This document shows, piece after piece, positions 9,259 through 17,845 of a stretch of 64,000 nt of DNA; the stretch's first letter is position 1, and the number at the start of each line of letters is the position of its first letter. This DNA is from Streptomyces sp. CC228A (GTDB lineage: Bacteria > Actinomycetota > Actinomycetes > Streptomycetales > Streptomycetaceae), in assembly GCF_021390935.1 (NCBI RefSeq), contig NZ_JAJPUI010000016.1, positions 1-64,000 of the forward strand, read 5' to 3'. Below the pieces are notes generated by a model. It did no database searches and was not told where the DNA came from. It saw nothing but the letters and a program-made list of their open reading frames with translations. Made by a program: the position numbers and the translations under genes.

Positions 9259-9723
9259 GTGCACATCTGCTTCGTCTGTACCGGGAACATCTGCCGCTCC
9301 CCGTCGGCGGCACTCGTGTTCGCCGAGCAGCTGCGCCGCGCCGGCCTTGCCGACGCGGTGCGCGTGACCAGTGCCGGGACCGGCCCCTGGCATGCGGGCG
9401 AGCCCATCGACGAGCGGGCCGGCGAGGCGCTGGTGCGGCGCGGCTATCCGGTGGAGCACGTCGCGGCCCAGGTCGGCGACGACCATCTGGAGGCCGACCT
9501 GCTGCTGGCGATGGACCGGGGGCACGAGAAGGCCCTGCGGCGGCTGACCGGCGACTCGTCGCGGGTGCGGCTGCTGCGGTCCTTCGCGCCCGGCGCGACC
9601 GGGGACCTGGACGTGCCCGATCCCTACTACGGCGGGCCTGAGGGCTTCGACGAGGTGCTGTCGATGATCGAGGCCGCGACACCTGGACTGCTCGCCTGGG
9701 TGCGGGAGCGTCTTCCGCGATGA
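9259..9723 (+). CDS. Low-molecular-weight protein-tyrosine phosphatase
   Basis: 154-residue cytoplasmic phosphatase. The P-loop CX5R is 'VCTGNICRSPS' at the N-terminus, with Cys7 as nucleophile and Arg13 binding phosphate. The general-acid loop is 'DVPDPYYGG' near residue 120. Length is typical for bacterial LMW-PTP. GTG at 9259 puts the P-loop at the usual distance from the start. Likely targets are tyrosine- or arginine-phosphorylated proteins; no kinase is adjacent. The stop overlaps an ATG at 9720, and a fructosamine kinase gene follows. Confidence 0.85.
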   Translation: MHICFVCTGNICRSPSAALVFAEQLRRAGLADAVRVTSAGTGPWHAGEPIDERAGEALVRRGYPVEHVAAQVGDDHLEADLLLAMDRGHEKALRRLTGDSSRVRLLRSFAPGATGDLDVPDPYYGGPEGFDEVLSMIEAATPGLLAWVRERLPR

Positions 9724-9871
9724 GCGGGAGCGGGTCGCCGCTGTCCCCGGGCCCGGCGGGATCCGGCGGCCGGTCCGGTGGCCCCGGCCGTCCGCGCTCC
9801 CCGGCCCCGTCCGCTCGCCCGGCCCCGTCCGCTCGCCGCGTGAGGCGGCGGGCCGGTTCGCCGGGGCGGCG

Positions 9872-10680
9872 GTGGCCGCTGAGCGGCCGCTGTCGGGGGC
9901 GGTCACCGAGGTGGTGCTGGCGGACGGCCGGTCGGTGGCGGTGAAGCGGGGCGACGGCCCCGGTGCCGTGCGGGCGGAGGCGGCCGGGCTGCGCTGGCTG
10001 GCCGAGGCCGGCGCGGTGAAGGTCCCGGACGTCCACGGGCACGACGAGGACTGGCTCGTGACCGAACGCGTACCCGCCGGCCGCCCCGGCGCCGCCGCAG
10101 CGGAGCGGTTCGGCCGCGAGCTCGCCGCCCTGCACGCGGCGGGCGCGCCCGCGTTCGGCGCCGCGCCGCCGGGTGGCCCCCGCGAGGCGTACATCGGGCG
10201 CGCCCCCTGCGGAATGTGCCGGGCGGCGACTGGCCGGGCTGGTACGCGGAGCACCGCCTGGCGCCGTACCTGCGCGGCGCGGTGGACGGCGGCGCGCTGC
10301 GACCGTCCGAGGCGGCCGTCGTGGAGCGGGTCTGCGAGCGGCTGCCTGAGCTCGCCGGTCCGGCGGAGCCGCCGGCGCGGCTGCACGGCGACCTGTGGAG
10401 CGGGAACGTGCTGTGGGCCGGCGACGGGCGGGTGTGGCTGATCGACCCGGCGGCGCACGGCGGCCACCGGGAGACCGACCTGGCGATGCTCCGGCTGTTC
10501 GGCTGCCCGCACCTGGAGCGGGTGCTGGCCGGCTACCGGGAGGCGGCGCCGCTCGCGGACGGCTGGGCGGACCGCGTCGGGCTGCACCAGCTCTTCCCGC
10601 TGCTGGTGCACGCCGTGCTGTTCGGCCGCGGCTACGGGGAGCAGGCGGTCGCGGTCGCCCGGGAGGCGCTGGCGCGCTGA
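9872..10680 (+). pseudogene. Fructosamine kinase family protein, frameshifted
   Basis: Two overlapping frames together encode one protein of about 269 residues. The N-terminal part has the ATP-binding 'DGRSVAVKRG' and 'LVTERVPAGRPG'. The C-terminal part, in a different frame from about 10210, has the catalytic loop 'RLHGDLWSGNVLW' and the DFG-like 'WLIDPAAHGG'. The join is at the C5 run 10204-10208: one extra C restores a family-like 'REAYIGRAPLRNVPGGDWPGW'. The family phosphorylates ketoamines or ribulosamines to deglycate proteins. The exact start is uncertain (GTG at 9872 used; an ATG at 9720 is in another frame). It is either an assembly error or a recent mutation. Confidence 0.75.
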
Positions 10681-10808
10681 CCCCTGCGGCGGCCCCGCCC
10701 GGTGGGGTTCGGCTGCGGCCGCGAGGCGGCGGCGGGGCCGGGCCCGGCGGGCCCCGGCCGGGGCGGTCCGTGGCCGTCCGGCCCGGCGGCGGTCCGGCCC
10801 GGCGGCGG

Positions 10809-11651
10809 TCACCCGGGGTGCGGCGTGGCCGCCGCCGGTCCGTGCGTGCGGGGGGCGCGGGAGGGAAGCCGGCGGACCCGCTGCGTGTGCAGGTCGTAGC
10901 GTGCTCCGGCGATCGCCAGCCGCCCGGTCGTCACCCTGGCCGCCAGGTCCGGCTCGGCGGCGAGCTGGGCCCGCACCAGGCGGATGTTCGTGTCGATGGC
11001 GGCCGCTGTGCGCTCCTCACCGGCCAGGGTGCGGTCGACGGCCGGACGAATCCGGTCGGCGAGGTAGGAGATGTGGGCGGGGAGGGGTTCGTGCGTCTCG
11101 TCCGCGCGGACGGCGGCTGTCACCGCGCCGCAGGTGGTGTGGCCCAGGACGAGGACCAGCGGGATGTCCAGTTCCAGGACGCCGAAGGCGATGCTGCCGA
11201 GGACCGCCTCGTCCAGGACGCAGCCCGCCGAGCGGACCGTCATCAGGTCGCCGAGCCCCTGGTCGAAGACCAGTTCCGGCGGGACGCGGGAGTCGACGCA
11301 GCCGAGGACCAGGGCGAAGGGGTGCTGACCGGAGACGGCCAGGGTGCGGTCGGCCGTGGCCTCGTGGGGGTGGCTCTGGTGCCGGGTGGCCCAGCGGTGG
11401 TTGCCGCGGGCGAGCTCCCGCAGGGCGTCGGCCGGGGTCCGGGGCCGGTGGGCGCGCGGCGCGGGGCGCGGGGCGGCCGCGGTCGGCGCGGTGGCGAGGG
11501 AGAGGGTGCCGGCGAGGACCGCCCCGCCGGCGAGCGCGGTCCGCAGGAGGGTGCGCCGCGGGGCGCGGCCGCGGACGTCGTCCGCACCTGCGGGCGGGAC
11601 GTCGGCGCGGGCGCCCTCCGGCCGGCGGGAGGCGGTGGGGTCGGTGGTCAC
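10809..11651 (-). CDS. Exported beta-class carbonic anhydrase
   Basis: 280-residue enzyme that interconverts CO2 and bicarbonate. The zinc site is typical of beta carbonic anhydrases: 'LGCVDSRVPPE' (Cys, Asp, Arg) and 'VLGHTTCGAV' (His, Cys). The N-terminus is not cytoplasmic: 'RAPRRTLLRTALAGG' followed by a hydrophobic Ala/Leu stretch and an Ala-rich cleavage region is a twin-arginine-like signal. It would therefore be folded in the cytoplasm and exported. Start GTG at 11651. The gene is divergent from the SDR at 12010. Confidence 0.85.
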   Translation of the reverse strand: MTTDPTASRRPEGARADVPPAGADDVRGRAPRRTLLRTALAGGAVLAGTLSLATAPTAAAPRPAPRAHRPRTPADALRELARGNHRWATRHQSHPHEATADRTLAVSGQHPFALVLGCVDSRVPPELVFDQGLGDLMTVRSAGCVLDEAVLGSIAFGVLELDIPLVLVLGHTTCGAVTAAVRADETHEPLPAHISYLADRIRPAVDRTLAGEERTAAAIDTNIRLVRAQLAAEPDLAARVTTGRLAIAGARYDLHTQRVRRLPSRAPRTHGPAAATPHPG

Positions 11652-11696
11652 GGCGGAACGCCAGGCGCCGCCGAGGACCGTGGGCGGGCGCTTGGG

Positions 11697-11738
11697 GTGC
11701 ACTTGGCCGGCCTTGACGTGCACTTGGCCGGCCTTGGG
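11697..11738. repeat. 21-bp tandem duplication upstream of carbonic anhydrase
   Basis: Two exact copies of a 21-bp unit (11697-11717 and 11718-11738) containing the palindrome GGCCGGCC. They lie 46-87 bases before the carbonic anhydrase start, where its promoter or leader should be. The rest of the 358-base gap to the SDR gene (11652-12009) shows nothing clear. Confidence 0.65.
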
Positions 11739-12009
11739 CGGGATGTGGGCGGTCGTTGACGTTCCTTTGGCGGGCCGCGCTTGCGTGGGGATCGTCCGGG
11801 CGCTCGGGCGCCCCTCCGGGCCCGGGTGCCGGGCCCCGGGGCGGTGATGCGCGGTGGGGGCGGGCTGCGGCGGCGGGGCTGTTCGGGTGGTTCCCGGGGA
11901 CCGGGCGCCGTCGCCGGCGGGCACTGCGGCGGGAAACCGGGAGGCTGGGGGTGAGGTCCCGGGCGGCTGCCGCGGGGCCTGTCGGCAGGAGGCGGCTGCG
12001 GAGGTGTGC

Positions 12010-12774
12010 ATGGCGGGACCGGAACGGCCGGTCGTCCTGGTGACCGGGGCGTCGTCGGGTATCGGGGAAGCGGTGGCCGACCGGTTCGCCGCCGACGGGG
12101 TGGAGCGCTGGAGGATGCTCCTGGCCGGCCGCAGCGAGGAACGACTCGACGCGGTGGCGCTGCGCACCGGGGGCGGGTCGCTGGTGGCTGACCTCGGTGA
12201 GCCGGGCGGCGCGGAGCGGCTGGCGGGCGAGGCCCTGGAGCGCACGGGGCGGGTCGACGTGCTGGTCGCCTCGGCGGGCATCGGGTGGGCGGGGCCTTTC
12301 GTGGACATGCCCGCGGCCGCCGTGGAGCGGCTGGTGGCGGTCAATCTGACGTCGGTGGTGCAGTTGGTGCGGCTGCTGCTGCCCGGGATGGTGGCGCGCG
12401 GGGTGGGGCGCGTGGTTCTGATCGGTTCGATCGCCGGGTGCGTCGGGGTGGCGAACGAGGCCGTGTACGCGGCGACGAAGGGCGGCCTGGTGGCTTTCGC
12501 GGACAGCCTGCGGTACGAGCTCGCCGACACTCGGGTGCGGGTCGCCACGATCCTGCCGGGTGCTGTGGACACGCCGTTCTTCTCGCACCGGGGTGCTCCC
12601 TACCATCGGGCGTGGCCGAGGCCGGTGCCGGTGGACCGGGTCGCGGAGGCGGTGTGGCGGGCGGCGGTGCGGGGCCGTGAGGAAGCGTTCCTGCCGGGCT
12701 GGCTGGCGGGTCCCGCCCGGCTGCGCGGGGCGGCGCCGGGGCTCTTCCGGGCGATGGCCAAGCGGTTCGGCTGA
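12010..12774 (+). CDS. SDR family oxidoreductase
   Basis: 254-residue NAD(P)-dependent short-chain dehydrogenase. Cofactor motif 'VTGASSGIGEAVADRF' (TGxxxGxG), 'LVASAGIGWAGP' (the NNAG equivalent), catalytic Ser in 'VVLIGSIAGCVG' and the YxxxK pair in 'AVYAATKGGLV' are all present. The C-terminal part resembles the DltE/YqjQ-like reductases; the substrate is unknown. ATG at 12010 is close to the first beta strand. It stands alone, with gene-free repeat DNA downstream. Confidence 0.85.
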   Translation: MAGPERPVVLVTGASSGIGEAVADRFAADGVERWRMLLAGRSEERLDAVALRTGGGSLVADLGEPGGAERLAGEALERTGRVDVLVASAGIGWAGPFVDMPAAAVERLVAVNLTSVVQLVRLLLPGMVARGVGRVVLIGSIAGCVGVANEAVYAATKGGLVAFADSLRYELADTRVRVATILPGAVDTPFFSHRGAPYHRAWPRPVPVDRVAEAVWRAAVRGREEAFLPGWLAGPARLRGAAPGLFRAMAKRFG

Positions 12775-12920
12775 GCGGTCCCGTGGCGGGGGCGTGTGCC
12801 TACGGCCAGGCGGGCCCGATGTGCTGCGGGACCGGCCGGCTGACGGACCGGCGGATGCCGGGCGGCAGGGTGCGCTGCTGTCTGCCGGCTCGTACTGCCC
12901 CGTATCTCCGGGCGGGCGGG

Positions 12921-13040
12921 GCGTGCGCCCGGCGTGCCGTACGCGTCGGCACTCTCCCGGGGCGTGCACCCGGCGTCCCGTACGCGTCGGCACTCTCCCG
13001 GGCGGTGCGCCCGGGCCCCGTACTCCTGCGCGCTCTCCGG
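12921..13040. repeat. About 41-bp imperfect tandem repeat, three units
   Basis: Three units starting near 12921, 12962 and 13003, sharing a core that includes GTACGCGTCGGCACTCTCCC. The third unit is the most diverged. They lie in the 515-base gap between the SDR and the epsilon-subunit gene, where no gene is supported. Confidence 0.65.
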
Positions 13041-13289
13041 TGCTGTGCGCTCGGGGGACCGGCCTTCCCCTCACTCCCCCGCCCTACCAGCCCTGCCCGC
13101 CGCTCTGGGGTACGGCCGCTCACGGCCGCGTCGCAGGCCGTACGCGCCGGGGACCCGCCCTGAGCGGGCCGGATGCGGTCTGCCCGCTGGCCTGCACTCG
13201 TACGTGTCGAGGTCCGGGGCCCCGGCGCCGCGCCGGGCGGCGGGCGACCGGCTCGCCCGGCCGGTGAGGCGCGCCGCGACGGTGGTCGC

Positions 13290-13514
13290 TCAGGGGCGGT
13301 GGGGCGGCGGTGTGTGGCCGCCGGTGCACCAGGAGTGCGGCACAGGGTGGGGGCGCCAGGCGCGGTGCCAGTCGGGCCGGTGCGCCCGGTGGTGCCTGTG
13401 GTGCCCGTCCGCGCCGGCGACCGTCCCGAAGGCCACCGCGCTCAGCACGGCGGTGACGGCGGCGAGTTCCGCGGCGGTGGGTGAACCGTGAACTATCCGT
13501 AGGTGGTGGCGCAT
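13290..13514 (-). CDS. Acyl-CoA carboxylase epsilon subunit-like protein
   Basis: 74-residue protein resembling the small epsilon subunits (AccE/PccE) that bind the beta subunit of actinobacterial acyl-CoA carboxylases. The family pattern is visible: 'LRIVHGSPTAAELAAVTAVL' at the N-terminus, a low-complexity His/Arg linker and the C-terminal 'PHSW' block. The second half is unusually His-rich. No carboxylase alpha or beta gene lies nearby, so it is an orphan. It is divergent from rppA with a 278-base shared upstream region. The start ATG is at 13514; the ribosome site is weak. Confidence 0.6.
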   Translation of the reverse strand: MRHHLRIVHGSPTAAELAAVTAVLSAVAFGTVAGADGHHRHHRAHRPDWHRAWRPHPVPHSWCTGGHTPPPHRP

Positions 13515-13792
13515 TGGTCCATCGTGCGTCGGTCGCTGCGGGTGCGCATCCGGTGACGCCGCGGTGCGCGGCGAGCCGTCCGGCGGAGGTGCGGGCGGGG
13601 CCGTACGGGTGAGGGCCGCGGAGCAGGCTTCGACGGCCCTCCGGCGCCGGTGGCCAGGGCGGGCCCGCGGCCGGGCCCGTCCGTACGGGGACGGACGGTG
13701 ACGGCGCGAAGTCGCCTCGACGCGCGCCGTGGCGACAGCTCACCGATCCTTTGAGTGAACGCGAGCAACACGCGACGAAAGGGCTCGACGTC

Positions 13793-14968
13793 ATGGCCAC
13801 GTTGTGCAGACCCGCGGTGTCCGTCCCCGAGCATGTGATCACCATGGAGGAGACGCTCGACCTGGCGCGGACCATCCACGCGGACCACCCCCAGCTTCCG
13901 CTCGCCCTCCGCCTGATGGAGAACACCGGCGTACGCAAGCGGCACCTCCTGCGTCCCATCGAGGAGACCCTGAAGCACCCCGGCTTCGAGGAGCGCAACG
14001 CCGTCTACGAAGCCGAGGCGAAGGCCCGGGTGCCGGCGGTCATACGCCGGGCGCTCGACGACGCGGAGCTGCGCCCGGCCGACATCGACGTGATCATCTA
14101 CGTGTCGTGCACCGGCTTCATGATGCCGTCGCTCACGGCGTGGCTGATCAACACCATGGGTTTCCGCAGTGACACCCGGCAGGTGCCGATCGCCCAGCTC
14201 GGCTGCGCCGCGGGCGGCGCGGCGATCAACCGGGCGCACGACTTCTGCACCGCCTACCCGGACGCCAACGCGCTGATCGTGGCCTGCGAGTTCTGCTCGC
14301 TGTGCTACCAGCCCGCGGACCTGGGCGTCGGCAACCTCCTGTCGAACGGGCTGTTCGGCGACGGCCTGGCCGCGGCGGTGATGCGCGGCAAGGGCGGTAC
14401 GGGCGTGGCGCTGGAGCGCAACGGCTCGTACCTGGTGCCGGAGACGGTCGACTGGATCGCGTACGACGTGAGGTCGACCGGGTTCCACTTCAAGCTGGAC
14501 AAGCGGGTCCCCGGCACGATGGAGCCGCTGGCCCCGGCGCTCAAGGAACTGGCGGGCCGGCACGGCTGGGACGCCTCCGACCTGGACTTCTACATCATCC
14601 ACGCGGGCGGCCCGCGCATCCTCGACGACCTGAGCAAGTTCCTCGGGGTGCCCCCGGAGGCGTTCCGGTTCAGCCGGGCGACGCTGACCGAGTACGGCAA
14701 CATCGCGAGCGCCGTCGTCCTGGACGCGCTGCGGCGGCTCTTCGACGAGGGCGGCACGCGGGACTCCGCACGCGGGCTGCTCGCCGGCTTCGGGCCGGGC
14801 ATCACCGCGGAGATGTCGCTCGGCCGGTGGACCACGTCGGGGGCGGGCACCGCGCAGACGGCGGCAGCCGGGCGGGGCGTGCCCGAACGGGTCGCCCTCT
14901 CGGAGGCGGCCACGGTGGCCCTGACCGGGGACTCGCCGCTGACGGAGGGATCGCATCGTGTGGGATGA
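13793..14968 (+). CDS. rppA: Type III polyketide synthase, 1,3,6,8-tetrahydroxynaphthalene synthase
   Basis: 391-residue chalcone-synthase-like homodimer that condenses five malonyl-CoA to 1,3,6,8-tetrahydroxynaphthalene, which oxidises to flaviolin. Counting from ATG 13793, the catalytic triad falls at Cys138 ('IAQLGCAAGG'), His270 ('YIIHAGGP') and Asn303 ('YGNIASA'), the numbering established for RppA; this supports the start over a TTG 42 bases upstream. A ribosome site (GAAAGGG) precedes it. It overlaps the P450 gene by 11 bases and begins the pigment operon. Confidence 0.95.
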   Translation: MATLCRPAVSVPEHVITMEETLDLARTIHADHPQLPLALRLMENTGVRKRHLLRPIEETLKHPGFEERNAVYEAEAKARVPAVIRRALDDAELRPADIDVIIYVSCTGFMMPSLTAWLINTMGFRSDTRQVPIAQLGCAAGGAAINRAHDFCTAYPDANALIVACEFCSLCYQPADLGVGNLLSNGLFGDGLAAAVMRGKGGTGVALERNGSYLVPETVDWIAYDVRSTGFHFKLDKRVPGTMEPLAPALKELAGRHGWDASDLDFYIIHAGGPRILDDLSKFLGVPPEAFRFSRATLTEYGNIASAVVLDALRRLFDEGGTRDSARGLLAGFGPGITAEMSLGRWTTSGAGTAQTAAAGRGVPERVALSEAATVALTGDSPLTEGSHRVG

Positions 14969-16193
14969 GACGGCGACGCAGACCGCCCCGGTGCTGCCGC
15001 CCGTACGGCACTGGCCCGCACTGGACCTGCACGGGGTCGAGTTCGACCCCGTGCTGGACCGGCTGATGCGGGAAGGGCCGGTGACCCGGATCAAGCTGCC
15101 CAACGGCTCCGGCTGGGCGTGGCTGCTGACCCGGTACGACGACGTGCGGATGGTGACCAACGATCCGCGGTTCAGCCGGAAGCTGGTCGCGGACCACGAC
15201 GTGACGCGGCTGGCGCCGCACTTCATCCCGGTCGACGGCGCGGTGGGGTTCGAGGATCCGCCCGACCACACGCGGCTGCGCCGCGCGGTCGCTCCCGCGT
15301 TCACGACGCGCGGTGTGGAGCGGCTCAGGGACCGCGCCCGGGAGATGCTCGACGAGCTGGTGGAGGGGGTGCTGCGGGACGGGCCGCCCGCCGATCTCAC
15401 GGAGCGGCTGCTCGGGCCGTTCCCGCTGGCCGTGGTGTGCGAGTTGATGGGCGTGCCCGCCGCCGACCGGCCGCGGATGCACGAGTGGACCAACCTGATC
15501 CTGTCGTCCGCGCAGGGCGCCGAGCGCAGCCAGCGGGCGAAGGAGGAGATGTGCGGCTACTTCGCGGAGCTGATGCGCGGGGAGCGGGGGGACGGCGGCG
15601 ACGACGCGGAGACTGTCGTCGGCCTGCTGTCCACGGCCGTCGCGGCAGGGGAACTCACCCCGTCGGAGTCGGTGGGGCTCGCGCTGCTGATCCAGATCGG
15701 CGGTGAGGCGGTCACCAACAACACGGGGAACATGCTCTTCATCCTGCTGAACCGGCCCGACCTCATGGACCGGCTGCGGGAGGACCCCGCGGTGCGGCCC
15801 CGGGCCATCGAGGAGCTGCTGCGCTACATCCCGCACCGCAGCGCCGTCGGCCTCTCCCGGATCGCCCTGGAGGACGTCACGGTCGCGGGGGCCCGGATCC
15901 GGGCGGGCGAGGCGGTGTACGTGTCGTACCTCGCGGCCAACCGGGACCCGGACGTCTTCCCGCACCCGGACCGGATCGACTTCGACCGGTCGCCCAACCC
16001 ACACGTGGCGTTCGGGTACGGGCCGCACTTCTGCGTCGGGGCGATGCTCGCGCGGCTGGAGTCGGAGCTGCTCGTCGACGCCCTCGCGGAGCGCTTCCCG
16101 GGGATCCGGCTGGCGGTGCCGGCGGAGGAGGTGCGGTTCCGCAAGGGCGCACTGATCCGGGGTCCGGAGTCGATGCCGGTGGTGTGGTCGTGA
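14958..16193 (+). CDS. Cytochrome P450 (CYP158-like, flaviolin-oxidising)
   Basis: 411-residue bacterial class I P450. The haem ligand loop is 'FGYGPHFCVGAMLARLE' (FGxGxHxC), and the I-helix region 'LLIQIGGEAVTNNTGN' replaces the classic acid-Thr pair with Ala-Val-Thr. ExxR is in 'IEELLRYIP'. Its place directly behind rppA and before a cupin matches the CYP158A2 / P450-mel gene order, in which the enzyme couples flaviolin or THN to dimeric pigments. Start GTG at 14958, overlapping rppA by 11 bases, with the ribosome site inside the rppA 3' end. Confidence 0.9.
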   Translation: MWDETATQTAPVLPPVRHWPALDLHGVEFDPVLDRLMREGPVTRIKLPNGSGWAWLLTRYDDVRMVTNDPRFSRKLVADHDVTRLAPHFIPVDGAVGFEDPPDHTRLRRAVAPAFTTRGVERLRDRAREMLDELVEGVLRDGPPADLTERLLGPFPLAVVCELMGVPAADRPRMHEWTNLILSSAQGAERSQRAKEEMCGYFAELMRGERGDGGDDAETVVGLLSTAVAAGELTPSESVGLALLIQIGGEAVTNNTGNMLFILLNRPDLMDRLREDPAVRPRAIEELLRYIPHRSAVGLSRIALEDVTVAGARIRAGEAVYVSYLAANRDPDVFPHPDRIDFDRSPNPHVAFGYGPHFCVGAMLARLESELLVDALAERFPGIRLAVPAEEVRFRKGALIRGPESMPVVWS

Positions 16194-16729
16194 CGGCGCA
16201 CGCCTCGGAGGGGCTGCTGGTGCCGACGGGGCACGGACGGACGTTGAAGGCGCCCGCGCACCAGGTGACGTTCAAGGTCACCGGTGAGCACGCGCGTGCG
16301 GCGTCCAGCTTCGAGGTGGTGGTGCCGCCGGGGTTCGACGTCGGGGCGCACGTGCACACCCGGAGCGAAGAGCTCTTCTACGTGCTGGACGGCGAGTTGG
16401 AGGTGCTGGCCTTCGAGCCGCGCGTGCGGACGCGGGACGACTGGCGCGACTGGGAGTCGCCGTCGGGGCTGCGGACGGTGCGGGCGACGCGGGGCACGGT
16501 GATCGTGGTGCCTCCGGGCTGTCCTCACGCGTTCGCGAACCGTACGGGCGAGCCGGCCACCATGTTCTTCCAGGCGTCCCCTCCCCCGGACCACGAGCGC
16601 TACTTCGAGGAGCTGCTGGAGATCCTGGAGTCGGGCGGGCCCCCGGACCACGCGGCGATCGCCGCGCTGCGGGCCCGGTACGACATCGAGCAGCTGACGC
16701 CGATGCGGCACGGGGCGCCCGTGGCGTGA
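16184..16729 (+). CDS. Cupin-family quinone-forming monooxygenase
   Basis: 181-residue single-domain cupin. The first cupin motif is 'GAHVHTRSEELFYVLDGE', the second is 'VVPPGCPHAFAN'. In rppA operons this cupin is a monooxygenase that converts tetrahydroxynaphthalene to the naphthoquinone flaviolin (MomA-type activity), so its role here is well suggested by position. Start GTG at 16184 or GTG at 16190; the latter forms a GTGA overlap with the P450 stop. It is the last gene of the pigment operon. Confidence 0.85.
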   Translation: MVVTAHASEGLLVPTGHGRTLKAPAHQVTFKVTGEHARAASSFEVVVPPGFDVGAHVHTRSEELFYVLDGELEVLAFEPRVRTRDDWRDWESPSGLRTVRATRGTVIVVPPGCPHAFANRTGEPATMFFQASPPPDHERYFEELLEILESGGPPDHAAIAALRARYDIEQLTPMRHGAPVA

Positions 16730-16766
16730 CGGCGGGTGCGCGACGCCGCGGGGCGGCGCGGGCGGC

Positions 16767-16809
16767 CCGCGGGCCCCGGACGCGGTGGTGCGGCGTCCGG
16801 GGCCCGCGG
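16767..16809. terminator. 17-bp perfect hairpin after the pigment operon
   Basis: A perfect inverted repeat of 17 bp (16767-16783 and 16793-16809) with a 9-base loop, placed between the cupin gene (ends 16729) and the SPW gene on the opposite strand (ends 16829). It should stop transcription in both directions. Confidence 0.8.
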
Positions 16810-16828
16810 CCGTGCCGGGCCTCCCAGG

Positions 16829-17290
16829 TCAGGGTGTGCGGCTCCTGCGCCCGCCGCGGGAACGCGCCGATCCGGCGCGGCGATCGCCCGTGGCCGCCAT
16901 GGCGGCGCCGAGCAGCACGGCGACGGCACCGACGATGACGTTGTTCCACACGGTGCGGGTCGTGTCGACGTTGCCGGAGACGACCCACGGCGCGACGATG
17001 GTGAAGGCGCCGATGGCCACGGCGCACCAGGCCATGGCGTGGGTCCGCTCGTACGCGGAGCCGAAGCCGCCCATGCACGCGGCGTAGGCGATGCCGAGGA
17101 TCAGGTTGGTCACGGCCAGCGCCGTGAGCCCGCTGAATCCGGCGATCCACGGCGAAGCGGCCAGGTACACACCGGTGAGGAGCGCCAGGGCCTCGACGGC
17201 CTGGGCACGCGGAGTGGTGGTGGCCTGCTCGAACCGGGCGCGCATCTCGGCGAGGTCAGGGTGTTGCTCGATGGTCGGGTGGGTGGTCAT
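16829..17290 (-). CDS. SPW repeat-containing membrane protein
   Basis: 153-residue membrane protein with four predicted helices. The Ser-Pro-Trp motif is visible in 'YLAASPWIAGFSG' and a degenerate second copy in 'IVAPWVVSGN'. An N-terminal hydrophilic segment precedes the first helix and the C-terminus is basic. The function of SPW proteins is not known to me. ATG at 17290 has a perfect AGGAGG ten bases upstream (17301-17306). Confidence 0.85.
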   Translation of the reverse strand: MTTHPTIEQHPDLAEMRARFEQATTTPRAQAVEALALLTGVYLAASPWIAGFSGLTALAVTNLILGIAYAACMGGFGSAYERTHAMAWCAVAIGAFTIVAPWVVSGNVDTTRTVWNNVIVGAVAVLLGAAMAATGDRRAGSARSRGGRRSRTP

Positions 17291-17334
17291 TGCGGGCCCG
17301 CCTCCTGTAGAAGCCTTTATCTGCCCTTTACGAC

Positions 17335-17365
17335 CATCTAACTCCTCCTACTCCATTCAGGTCAA
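17335..17365 (-). promoter_or_regulatory. Possible promoter of the SPW gene
   Basis: On the minus strand TTGACC (17360-17365) is followed after 19 bases by TAGATG (17335-17340), in a locally AT-rich stretch (about 17305-17395) that stands out from its surroundings. Spacing is one or two bases too long, so this is tentative. The rest of the 17291-17656 gap shows nothing else clear. Confidence 0.3.
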
Positions 17366-17656
17366 CTCGATCTTTAACGGGATATAAGGGGCATCCGAGA
17401 AGCGAGGTGGCGGGCCACCCCGGAGTCGGCCGCGGGACAACCCGCACCGCGTCCCGCCACCGGGATGCAGGGCGGCTCACGACACCTCTGCGGCGCGGCG
17501 TCGTTGATCAGCCGCGTGGGGTCGCACGCCGGCGGGGGCCGGCGGCCCGAGGCGCCGGATCCGCGAGCCGACCGGCGCGGAGGGCCGCACGAACCCGCCC
17601 GCGCCGCGCGGCCCCGCACCACCCGGCCGACCGCAACGCTCACGAGGAGCCACCCC

Positions 17657-17845
17657 ATGACGTTCCGCACCACCGCACTCGCCGCCGCCACCCTGCTCAC
17701 CGCCGCGGCCGGTGCCGCCGCGGCGGCACCGGCGCACGCCGAACCCGCCGAGTCGGGCGACGCCGTGGCCCTGGTGCAGAAGGACACGGTCACCCCCTGG
17801 TCGGTGGTCGACTTCGCCCTCGATGGCCTCAGCGAGGGCGAATAG
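17657..17845 (+). CDS. Small secreted peptide, hypothetical
   Basis: 62-residue precursor with a clear Sec signal: 'MTFRTTALAAATLLTAAAG' followed by an Ala-rich stretch ending at 'APAHA'. The mature part is about 34 acidic residues ('EPAESGDAVALVQKDTVTPW'), has no cysteine and ends in 'LDGLSEGE'. I do not recognise a family. A ribosome site (GAGGAG) precedes ATG 17657. The protease inhibitor gene lies 312 bases downstream on the same strand. Confidence 0.6.
   Translation: MTFRTTALAAATLLTAAAGAAAAAPAHAEPAESGDAVALVQKDTVTPWSVVDFALDGLSEGE

Noticed and set aside
12783..13163. Open frame after the SDR gene
   Set aside because: Spans the 41-bp tandem repeats and translates to repeated Arg/Ala/Gly/Pro blocks; no ribosome site or domain.
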